Below, piece after piece: positions 17,401-25,300 of a DNA stretch of 64,000 nucleotides. The stretch is from an uncultured Verrucomicrobiota bacterium (GTDB lineage: Bacteria; Verrucomicrobiota; Kiritimatiellia; CAIQIC01; Lenti-01), in assembly GCA_937872095.1 (NCBI GenBank), contig CALMNW010000075.1, positions 105,686 to 169,685 on the forward strand. The letters run 5' to 3'. Numbering within the stretch: position 1 is the first letter of the stretch; each line of letters starts with the position of its first letter. The notes under the pieces were generated by a model, which was given only the letters and a program-made list of their open reading frames with translations, ran no database searches and had not been told where the DNA came from. The position numbers and the translations under genes were made by a program.

Positions 17401-18577
17401 GACGCAGGGCTCCGGTTATCTGGTTTCGCTGTCCGGCGACTCCCTGACCACGCCGGCGATGGACTTCACGGCCAGTTCGTCCGAAACGCTGACCTTCAAG
17501 GCGCGGACCTACGGCGGCGTCAACGCGGCGAACAACGTCATCACCGTGTCGCTCTCGACCGACAACGGCTCGAGCTGGACGAACTTGGGCACGCGGACGC
17601 CGTTGAACACGACGCTGACGGCGATGACGCCGTTCGACCTCAGCGGCTACGACGGCAGCCAGGTGCTCGTGAAGCTGGAAACGCTGGGCGCGTCCTCCTC
17701 CGTGGGCGCGGGCATCGACGAAGTGAGCGTCACCAACGTGGCCAGCAGCTCGATGCCCGCTTTCGTGGCCGGTTACTCGAACCGGACCGTGGCGGTCACG
17801 AGCCAGAGCGTGACCGGCCTGACCGAGAACACGACCTACTACTTCCGGGTGCGGGCGGTGAACGCCGTCGGCTCCAGCGCCGACTCGGCGACGGCCAGCG
17901 CGACGACGACGAGCAACGCGCCCGCCGGCACGCCGCCGACGATGGACGCCATCGCCGCGCAGAACGCGACGGTCGGCGTGGATTTCGAAATCACGGTGAC
18001 GGCGACTCCGACGGAAGGCGACCCCATCCTGTCCTTCGCCTGCACGAGCGCGGTGGACACGAACACGTGGCTGCTCGATGAAAACACGGGCGACTTCCTG
18101 TTCGTCCCGACGGTGGCCGAACTCGGCACGAATTGGTTCTCCTTCACGGCCACGGACAAAGACGGCGAAAGCGCGGCGGTGGACATGAGCGTGAAGGTGT
18201 ACTCCGCGGCGGCGACCAACGAGTTCACGATGTGGGTGGAAGACCAGGAAGAAGACCCGCAAGATCCCGACTTCGGCGAAGACGCGGACGTCGACGGCGA
18301 CGGCCAGACGACCTACGAGGAATATCTGGCGGACACGGATCCGGCGGCATCCAACAGCGTGCTGCGCCTGGAAGGCCAGGCCTCCGACCTGTCCGAATTC
18401 ACGTTCCCGGCCAGCCCGGCGCGGTACTACCAGTTGGAATATTGCACCGACATCACCGACCAGGCGGGGACGCTCGTAATCACGAATCTGGGCTGGGGCG
18501 TGCCGGGCATGGTGATCACCAACAACCTGCCGGATAGCTGGTTCGGGACGATCCGCGTCCTGCTGAACGAGCCGTAA
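14486..18577 (+). CDS. Secreted papain-like (C1A) cysteine peptidase with Ig/FN3 repeats and C-terminal module
   Basis: 1363 aa. The ATG at 14486 has an AGGTGAGG site and starts a signal peptide (about residues 1-23). A prosegment-like region precedes the C1A catalytic domain at about 145-390. Oxyanion Gln174 and nucleophile Cys180 lie in NQGSCGSCYAF, His332 in NHAISLVGWDD, and Asn355 in ILRNSWGTSWGESGY, so the enzyme should be active. It continues with an Ig-like unit (from about 392), an FN3 unit split by an inserted beta sandwich, two Ig-like units, a second split FN3, another Ig-like unit (from about 1150), and from residue 1244 the shared terminal module TNEFTMWVEDQ ... DADVDGDGQTTYEEYLADTDP ... 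WFGTIRVLLNEP. Probable extracellular protein degradation. A terminator follows at 18620. Confidence 0.9.
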   Translation: MNKTLFRGLVAGLMVSWLAVASYAIPNPAAAYAEKLGYAYSAADGAETVTVAPGVVFDAWDFYRGKVGSDYAYGAQYGYDTVNRTVESNGCVRSFAVCVPRKATRSGTTEISLLDLMLQNGEPLWVDPDRQLPEAIEEIYEQSSLKTFDKQALPTSWDWRNVSGSSYIGAVRNQGSCGSCYAFGAAAAAEGTFNYAMARTGANCVDFSEAYIAWCLGKYGDYSAHFSGCDGADYDYQELEALTVEGICGESQMPYNSGSDPGSCTYTGTTTVFQSWARVDYGDIDAIKTAIMTYGVVDAAVYVDTAFDGYDSGVHDDSNNTCDSGWYTESNHAISLVGWDDNPPEGGGGCWILRNSWGTSWGESGYMRIRYDAAVVHCAVCYMVYGEAAETAPTFTSGTTFGATTGVARTHTVTASGNPTPALKLQSSTASAGYYSFVTNTGVLTYQPPTNDVGSRTFTFTASNTLGVATQVVTATVALAPPAAPAAIWASATNTTDFTAAWSTASNATSYRLDVGTNSSFTTGGGAGATNLISEGFASTSPAGWTFSGVGSYSSAPYVGTLLSGTYSIKFDTVGDYGTTPTFSTGATNLQFWAYGNGGSGSTFAISGLVNSVWTLVDTVVIAANGATYNVALDPSTTQLGFYFTKTYNVALDDVLVQASLGDPDYVAGYSNRTVAGTSQSVTGLTAGATYYFRARAVNAAGASANSSVASVTTLATLSAPVFGANPGPVAATAGVQKVFAVSASGVPTPTLALAGQTASSGYSFNAGTGELTYTPPQADAGARTFTFSATNSQGTASQVVTVNVTGATAPAFTGGAGPYSTTAGVEVAFTVTASGTAPTLALQSQTASSGYSFTPATGAFTYVPPTGDVGAQTFTFTAANAAGTVTQVTSVSVAAVPTAPDAPASVWASATNATDFTAAWSSSAGATSYRLDVGTNATFSAGGGSGGPATNCFHDGTLGNGTGGTWIETGLTQGSGYLVSLSGDSLTTPAMDFTASSSETLTFKARTYGGVNAANNVITVSLSTDNGSSWTNLGTRTPLNTTLTAMTPFDLSGYDGSQVLVKLETLGASSSVGAGIDEVSVTNVASSSMPAFVAGYSNRTVAVTSQSVTGLTENTTYYFRVRAVNAVGSSADSATASATTTSNAPAGTPPTMDAIAAQNATVGVDFEITVTATPTEGDPILSFACTSAVDTNTWLLDENTGDFLFVPTVAELGTNWFSFTATDKDGESAAVDMSVKVYSAAATNEFTMWVEDQEEDPQDPDFGEDADVDGDGQTTYEEYLADTDPAASNSVLRLEGQASDLSEFTFPASPARYYQLEYCTDITDQAGTLVITNLGWGVPGMVITNNLPDSWFGTIRVLLNEP
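18215..18577 (+). repeat. C-terminal module, copy 1
   Basis: The last 120 codons of the papain-like peptidase gene match the ends of three other genes in the window. Three parts are visible: a lead-in (TNEFTMWVEDQ), an EF-hand-like calcium loop with DVDGDGQTTYEEYLADTDP, and a terminal strand-rich part (FPASPARYYQLEY ... WFGTIRVLLNEP). Copies 1-3 are nearly identical at nucleotide level in the first 100 bases. Confidence 0.9.
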
Positions 18578-18619
18578 GCGGAACATCCGGTTCCGGCGGA
18601 CCCGTTCCGCCGGTCTCGA

Positions 18620-18649
18620 GGCACGCGACGAACGTCGCGTGCCTTTTTT
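18620..18649 (+). terminator. Rho-independent terminator after the papain-like peptidase
   Basis: A perfect 10-bp stem (GGCACGCGAC at 18620-18629 with GTCGCGTGCC at 18634-18643) has a 4-base loop and is followed by six T (18644-18649). Confidence 0.9.
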
Positions 18650-18721
18650 CGCGTCCGGCGGACATCTGGGGTTGTACCGGCCAGAGCCGGGCGATATCCT
18701 GCTTGCGGTCGACCGGAAGCA

Positions 18722-21700
18722 ATGAACGGCATGAGAGAAGCCCTTGGAATTTGCCTGGCGGGGTTGTGCGCGGGTTCCGCCTGGGGGGCGACGGTGCAAT
18801 TCGGGGCCGCCAAGGTCTACGGAGCGGAAGGGGACGCGTCCGTATATTTGCCGGTGGTTCTTTCCGCCGCGGTGGACGCGACGGTGCAGGTCGCCATCGC
18901 CGGCACGGCCACGAACGGGATCGATTTCACCTGCGCCACGACGCTGGTTTTCACGGCGGCGGGCTCCGTCACCAACCCGCTGTCGTTTTCCGTCGTGGAC
19001 GACAGCCTGCCGGAAGGCCCGGAATCGGCGCGGTTGAGGCTGAACCCAGTGGCGGGCGCGACGCTGGGAACCACGACGCAGGCGGTTTTGTTTGTCCGCG
19101 ACAACGATGCTTTTTCCGTTGCATCGGCGAATCTCACCAGCGGCACGAACGAGGTCAACCTGACCACGACCTACGACGATCCCGGCGGACGCATCCTCGA
19201 AGCGCTGTGTCCGGACGTGGTCTTGATCCAGGAGTGGGTGCTCAAATCCGGGACGACCTATCGCGGGTTCGTGGACGAATATTTCGGAACCGATTTTTCC
19301 TATTACGTCGAGCCTCAGTCCGGCACCTATGCGCAACCCAACGGCATCATCAGCCGCTGGCCGATCGTCGCTTCCAACGAATGGACGGACGCGGAGCTCA
19401 GCAACCGCGATTTCGCGACGGCCACGATCGACCTGCCGGGCAGCCGCGATTTGCATGCCGTCAGCATGCACCTCAAGGCGAGCAGTCTCGAGACGCCGGA
19501 CGACGATGCCGCGACGCGGCTCGCCGAAGCCCGGACGCTGACCAATTACGTTGCCCAGGCCGGGTGGCCCGGGACCAACTACCTCGTGGTCGGCGGGGAT
19601 CTGAACCTGACCAACCGGTCGGAAGCCACGCTGGCGGTGTTGACCAACCGGGTGTCGGACGTCCATCAACCGGCGGATCAGGACGGCGACAAGGATACCA
19701 ACAGCGGCCGCTACCGTCCGTACGATTTGGTTTTGCCGAGCACCAACCTGGATGCGCGGCATTGTTCCATCGCCTGCTACGGGGAAGTTTTTCCCAACGG
19801 GATGGTGTTCGATACCCGGAAGACGTGGAACGGCGGCGTGCCGCCGCCGGCGCTCGCGATCGATTCCGACGCGACGAACATGCAGCACATGGCGGTGCTG
19901 AAGGTGTTCGAACTGGAATTGACGGTGCCGGATCCGCCGGCCGCGGTCTGGGCGAGCGCGACGAACACGACGGATTTCACGGCGGCCTGGAGTCCGGTGC
20001 CGGATGCCGCGAGCTATCGGCTGGACGTCGGCACGAACGAAACCTTCCTGGGCGGCGCCGGCGGCGGCGCGACGCTGATCGCCGAGGATTTCGACGATTT
20101 CTCCGACTGGACGGATGGCGGCACGTCCAGCGACACGTCGCATTTCGGCGATTCCAGCCCCTGCCGGGCGCTGGGCGTCGACGACTCCCTGATCTCGCCG
20201 GCGGTGAATTATCCCACCCAGCTGACGTTCTACGTGGACGCCAGCAGCTCCGGAAACGGATACGTCACCACCAACTACTACAGTTTGGACGGCGGCGCCT
20301 CCTGGACGCCGCTGGGCACCTTCATGGTGGGCACGAACGGCGCCACCGAAACCCAGGCGCTGACGTCTGCGCCGAATCTCTCCGGTTCCACCGGCGTGAC
20401 GTTCCGCTTCGTGTCGGCCTTCTCCACTTGGTACGTGGACGACGTCGTGGTCACGGGCATCGGCACCGGCGAACCCAGCTACGTGCCCGGCTATTCGAAC
20501 TGGACCGTCGTCGGTACCAGCCAGAGCGTGACGGGGCTGACGCCGGGCTGCACGTATTTCTTCCGGGTGCGCGCGGTTACCGGCGGCGGCACCAGTTCGA
20601 ATTCGGCGACGGCGGACGTCACTCTCGACGAAGTGATTCCGGAGGCCCCGGCCGCCATCTGGGCCAGCGCGACGAACGCCGCGGACTTTACCGCGGCATG
20701 GAGCGCTGCGGCCGGCGCCGCGAGCTACCGGCTGGACGTGGCGACCAACGCCGCCTTCTCCGGAGGCGGGGGCGCCTCCGAGCTGTTCATTTCCGAATAT
20801 ATCGAAGCCGATTCCGGCAACGAAAAGTACGTCGAAATCTTTAACGGCACCGGCCATGCGGTGGATATGACCAACTACAGCCTGCTGTTGTTCGCGAACG
20901 GCTCGTCGGTGCCCACCGCCATTGCCTTGGCGGGCACGCTGGCGGACAACGACGTGTTCGTGGTCGCGAATTCCTCGGCCACCAATGTCGCGGTCATCGA
21001 CCAGACGTCTGGCTCGCTGACCTTCAACGGCAACGACGCGGTCGCCCTGAGCAACAAGACGGCGGGGGTCTACGTGGACGTCATCGGCCAGATCGGCTAC
21101 GACCCCGGCACGGGCTGGGGGACGGACCCGACGACCACCGTCAACAGCACCCTGGTGCGGAAGAGCGGCATTTCCGCCGGCGATCCCGACGGGACGGACG
21201 CCTTCGATCCGGCCGCGGAATGGGATGGCTACGCGGGCATCAACGTCGAGGACGATCTGGGTTCGCACGTCTTCGGCGGCGGGGGCGCCCCGAGCTACGT
21301 GCCGGGGTATTCGAACCGGACCGTGGTCGGCACCAGCCAGGGCGTGACGGGCCTGATGGCGAATTCGACGTACTATTTCCGCGTGCGGGCCGTAAACGGC
21401 GCGGGCACCAGTCCGGATTCCGCGACGGCCGGCGTGACGACGGCCAACGCCGGCACGCCGCCGACGATGGCCGCGATTCCGTCGCAAACGACCTATGTGG
21501 GCGGAGATTTCGAAATCGCGGTGTCGGCGACCGCGACGGACGGCGATCCCATCTTGGCATATGCCTGTTCGAGCGCGGTGGACACGAACACGTGGGTGCT
21601 CGACGAAAACACGGGCGACTTCCTGTTCATCCCGACCACGAACGAGATGGGCACCAAGTTGTTCAACTTCACGGCCACGGACAAGGACGGCGAAAGCGCG

Positions 21701-22129
21701 CCGGTGCAGATGAGCGTCAAGGTGTACTCGGCGGCCGCGACCAACGAATTCACGATGTGGGTGGAAGACCGGGGCGAGGATCCGGGCGATCCGGACTTCG
21801 CCGAAGACGCGGACGTCGACGGCGACGGCCAGACGACCTATGCGGAATATCTGGCGGACACCGATCCGACCTCGTCCAACAGCGTCTTGGCATTGTCGGG
21901 AACCTATTTCACTGCCGCGCAGCTCGGTGGTGGAACGGGCCAACTTCGGTTTACTTTCCCGGCCAGTCCGGCGCGCTACTACCAGCTGGAATATTGCACC
22001 GATATCACCAACCAGACGGAAACGCTCGTGGTAACGAATCTGGGGTGGGGCGTGCCGGACATGGTCATCACGAGTGCTGTGCCGGCCAGTTGGTACGGCG
22101 TGATCCGCGTCCGGCTAGATTCGCCGTAA
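18722..22129 (+). CDS. Secreted Calx-beta / EEP-nuclease protein with split FN3 units and lamin-tail domain
   Basis: 1135 aa, or 1132 if it starts at the second ATG (18731); both give a signal peptide ending SAWG-A. Residues about 25-135 are Calx-beta-like (GDASVYLPVVLS ... SLPEGPESARLRL). Residues about 135-400 are an endonuclease/exonuclease/phosphatase-fold domain: Glu171 in VVLIQEW, NGIISRWPI, LHAVSMHLKASS, YLVVGGDLNL, and His389 in MQHMAVLK, so metal-dependent DNase, RNase or phosphodiesterase activity is plausible. The first FN3 is split by a beta sandwich and the second by a lamin-tail domain (LFISEYIEADSGNEKYVEIFN). A final Ig-like unit and the shared module (from residue 1007) follow. 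It lies between two terminator-bounded peptidase genes; no obvious promoter was found. Confidence 0.88.
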   Translation: MNGMREALGICLAGLCAGSAWGATVQFGAAKVYGAEGDASVYLPVVLSAAVDATVQVAIAGTATNGIDFTCATTLVFTAAGSVTNPLSFSVVDDSLPEGPESARLRLNPVAGATLGTTTQAVLFVRDNDAFSVASANLTSGTNEVNLTTTYDDPGGRILEALCPDVVLIQEWVLKSGTTYRGFVDEYFGTDFSYYVEPQSGTYAQPNGIISRWPIVASNEWTDAELSNRDFATATIDLPGSRDLHAVSMHLKASSLETPDDDAATRLAEARTLTNYVAQAGWPGTNYLVVGGDLNLTNRSEATLAVLTNRVSDVHQPADQDGDKDTNSGRYRPYDLVLPSTNLDARHCSIACYGEVFPNGMVFDTRKTWNGGVPPPALAIDSDATNMQHMAVLKVFELELTVPDPPAAVWASATNTTDFTAAWSPVPDAASYRLDVGTNETFLGGAGGGATLIAEDFDDFSDWTDGGTSSDTSHFGDSSPCRALGVDDSLISPAVNYPTQLTFYVDASSSGNGYVTTNYYSLDGGASWTPLGTFMVGTNGATETQALTSAPNLSGSTGVTFRFVSAFSTWYVDDVVVTGIGTGEPSYVPGYSNWTVVGTSQSVTGLTPGCTYFFRVRAVTGGGTSSNSATADVTLDEVIPEAPAAIWASATNAADFTAAWSAAAGAASYRLDVATNAAFSGGGGASELFISEYIEADSGNEKYVEIFNGTGHAVDMTNYSLLLFANGSSVPTAIALAGTLADNDVFVVANSSATNVAVIDQTSGSLTFNGNDAVALSNKTAGVYVDVIGQIGYDPGTGWGTDPTTTVNSTLVRKSGISAGDPDGTDAFDPAAEWDGYAGINVEDDLGSHVFGGGGAPSYVPGYSNRTVVGTSQGVTGLMANSTYYFRVRAVNGAGTSPDSATAGVTTANAGTPPTMAAIPSQTTYVGGDFEIAVSATATDGDPILAYACSSAVDTNTWVLDENTGDFLFIPTTNEMGTKLFNFTATDKDGESAPVQMSVKVYSAAATNEFTMWVEDRGEDPGDPDFAEDADVDGDGQTTYAEYLADTDPTSSNSVLALSGTYFTAAQLGGGTGQLRFTFPASPARYYQLEYCTDITNQTETLVVTNLGWGVPDMVITSAVPASWYGVIRVRLDSP
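21740..22129 (+). repeat. C-terminal module, copy 2
   Basis: The last 129 codons of the EEP-nuclease gene. It has the same three parts as copy 1 (TNEFTMWVEDR, the DGDGQTTYAEYLADTDP calcium loop, and the FPASPARYYQLEYCTDIT terminal part), with an extra short strand (YFTAAQLGGGTGQ) before the last part. It ends WYGVIRVRLDSP. Confidence 0.9.
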
Positions 22130-22250
22130 ATCAATTCAACCAATTCCAGGGCAATTGGATGTGTTTTCGCATGTCGCGAACTCCGTTTTTCGGGTACCAC
22201 ATCTTCCTCTTGCCCGATAGAAATTCGCTCCTCGAAAAATCGCGTTCAAA

Positions 22251-22360
22251 GTAGAGCGTTTCAGTCCGCGCGACGTTTTTCGTTTGGTTCTGCGGGGGAT
22301 TAAAAGAGTATGTTATTCCAATTAGAGTCTGATCAAAAACTCGGTTGGAGCGAAGCATGA
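22251..22360 (+). repeat. Upstream element copy B, includes start of the C25 peptidase gene
   Basis: This 110-base segment matches 14231-14340. It carries GTAGAGCGTTTC, CGTTTTT, TTGGTT (22284-22289), TATGTT (22309-22314, 19 bases on, a poor sigma-70 spacing), GTCTGATCAAAAA, and GGAG six bases before the ATG at 22357. The likely promoter and ribosome site of the C25 peptidase gene lie within it. Confidence 0.6.
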
Positions 22361-25300
22361 AAAAAGTCGCGTGGTTGGGTCTGATGCTGGGTTGGGCGGG
22401 AATCGCCGGGGCGGCGGAATTGAGCGTGGATTTCACGTTCTCCGCGGACGACGTGGAATTGACGCCGGCGGGCGAGTACGTGGTTGTCGGGCTGGCGGAC
22501 GGCTCGCGCGTCGTGGATGAGGCGGGGGCGCCGGCGATTCCGGCGAAATTCGCGAACATCCTGCTGCCGTCGGGCGCGCAGAACGTCCAGATTTCGGCGA
22601 GCGGCGCTTGGACGCTGCTGGCGGAGGGGATTGCCCCGTATCCGGCGCAGCCGCGCAGTCCGAAGAGCTTGCCGCGGCCGGCGTTCGTGCCCGCGAACGA
22701 CCGCTACGCGAGCGCGGAAGCCTGGCCGGCGGAAACGGCGACCTACCAGGGCGACCAGGACATGCAGGGCTATCGTTTCGTGTCCGTGCGCGTGAATCCG
22801 CTGGCCTACGTGGGCGCGGAAAAGAAGCTGTATCTGCGCGAAAAGGTGACCGTGACGGTGACCTACGACGCCGCGGCGACGATCAAATCCATCCTGCCGA
22901 AGCAGGCCAGCTTGTTCGGCCCTCTCGTGGACAGCCTGGTGGTGAATCCGGAGGCGGAAACGGAATTCGCGCCGGCCGTCAAGACCACGGCGCCCCGGGC
23001 CGCCCTGGATTACCTGATCATCACGTCGTCGTCGCTCAGCAACGCGTTCCAGCAGATCGCGGACTACCGGTCGTCGGCGCTCGGCGGCGGCTACACGACG
23101 CGGGTGCTGACCACCAATACGATCGCGTCGGATTATTCCGGTGCGGACCTGCAGGCCAAGATCCGCGCCTGCATCAGCAATTCCGTGGCCACGCTGGGCA
23201 CGACGATGGTCCTGCTGGGCGGCGACGACACGATCGTGCCGACGCGCTACTGCTACGGCAACGTGGACGGCACGATCGAGACCAACATGCCCACCGACCT
23301 GTATTATTCGGGCCTGAGCGGCAGTTGGAACAGCGACGGCGACGGCCAATTCGGCGAGACTTCCGACGGCGTGGACATGGCGTGGGACGTGATCGTCGGC
23401 CGCCTGCCGATGCGCACGACCGCGAACGTGACGACCTATCTGGCCAAGGTGGTGGCCTTTGAATCCGGCTCGCCCGTGACGAACAAAATCATTTTGGGCG
23501 GCCCCTACGCCTGGGACACCTATTCCGGAACGGATCGGCCGAGCGACGACGTGACGATCGACGGACACGCGGGCTTCCGCGACACCAGTCCGATCAACCA
23601 CACGACCGTGAGCGATTCGGAAGCGTGGCTGCGCCGGCTCTATCGCGACGGCATCCGGTCTTATTGGCCGGCCCAGGTCAGCATCATGTGCGACACGCTC
23701 ACCTCGTGGGATTCTTCCACCGGCGGCGATTATTCGGAGAGCGCGGCGAACACCCTGACGGCGTTCAACAAGAACTACACGCACCTGATGTTCTCCGGCC
23801 ACGGCGCGCCGCAGGAATGGGGGCTGGAATCGGGCTCGTTCGACAGCACCGATGCTTCGAGCATGACGGGCCTGGTGGCATTCATTTATACGGACGCCTG
23901 CCTGACCGGACATTTCGACAAGAACAGCAACAAGATCGACGGCTACACCTACACGACCGAACCGTGTCTGGGCGAGGGCTTCCTGCGCAATGCGCGTCCG
24001 CTGGGCGGCGCGCTGGCGCACATGGGCTGCGCGCGCTACGGCTGGGGCGAACCCGACGCGGCGCCGGCCAGCAACACCTCCGACGGCGGGCCCTCGACGG
24101 TCTATGCCTACAAGTTCTACAAGCGGATCTACGAGACCACGAACCGCACGCTGGGCTTGGCGTTCGCCATGCACAAGGCCGACATGGTCAGCTTGTCCGG
24201 CAGCGACGGCTGCGAGCGGTGGATCCAGTTCGGCATGAACCTGCTGGGCGATCCCGCGCTCAAGATGCCCACGGGCAGCACGATTCCGACGGCCCCGGCC
24301 TTCGGCGCCAATCCCGGTCCCGTCAGCGCGACCACCGGCGTGGCCAAAACCTTAACCGTGACGGCCAGCGGCTATCCCACGCCCGTGCTGTCTCTGCTGA
24401 GCCAAACGGCTTCTTCCGGCTACAGCTTCGTGCCGGCGACGGGCGTGTTGACCTACACCCCGCCGACCGCCGACGTGGGCACGCAGACCTTCACCTTCCG
24501 GGCGACGAACACCGAAGGCATCGCGACGCAGACCGTCAGCGTGACCGTGACCTTGGCCCCGCCGGCGGCGCCGGCTTCGGTCTGGGCGAGCGCGACGAAC
24601 ACGACGAGCTATACCGCGGCATGGAGCGCTTCGGCCGCCGCCACGGGCTACCAGCTCGACGTCGCCACGAACAGCAGCTTCGGCGGCAGCGGCGGCAGCG
24701 GTTCCGGCACCAATTGCTACCACAACGGCACGTTGGGCGCCGGCACGGGCGGCACTTGGACGGAAACCGGACTGACGCAGGGCTCCGGCTACCTGATTTC
24801 GCTGACCGGCGACGTGCTGATCACCCCGGCGATGGATTTCACCGCCAGTTCGTCGGAAACCCTGACCTTCAACGCGCGGACCTACGGCGGGGCCGTCTCG
24901 AACAACAACACGATCACCGTGTCGATCTCGACCGACAATGGCGGCAATTGGACGACGCTGGGCACGCGGACCCCGCTCAACACGACGCTGACGGCGATGT
25001 CGCCGTTCAACCTGAGCGGCTACGACGGCAGCCAGGTGCTGGTCAAGCTGGAGACGTTGGGCGCCACCGCTTCGGTCGGCGCGGGTCTCGATGAAATCCT
25101 GATCACCAACACGGCCGGGCCTTCCGTGTCGTCCTACGTGCCGGGCTACTCGAACCGGACCGTGGCGACCACGAGCCAAAGCGTGACGGGCCTGACGGCC
25201 GGCGCGACCTACTACTTCCGGGTTCGCGCCACCAACGCCGGCGGCGCCAGCGCGAATTCGTCCATCGCGAACGTGACGACCCTGACGGCGCTCGTCGCGC

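Noticed and set aside
14294..21943. Very long minus-strand open frame of 2549 codons
   Set aside because: It is antisense to clearly coding peptidase and nuclease genes. Its translation is Arg/Gly/His-rich without domains, as expected from GC-rich codon bias and repeats; it also spans gene borders and terminators.
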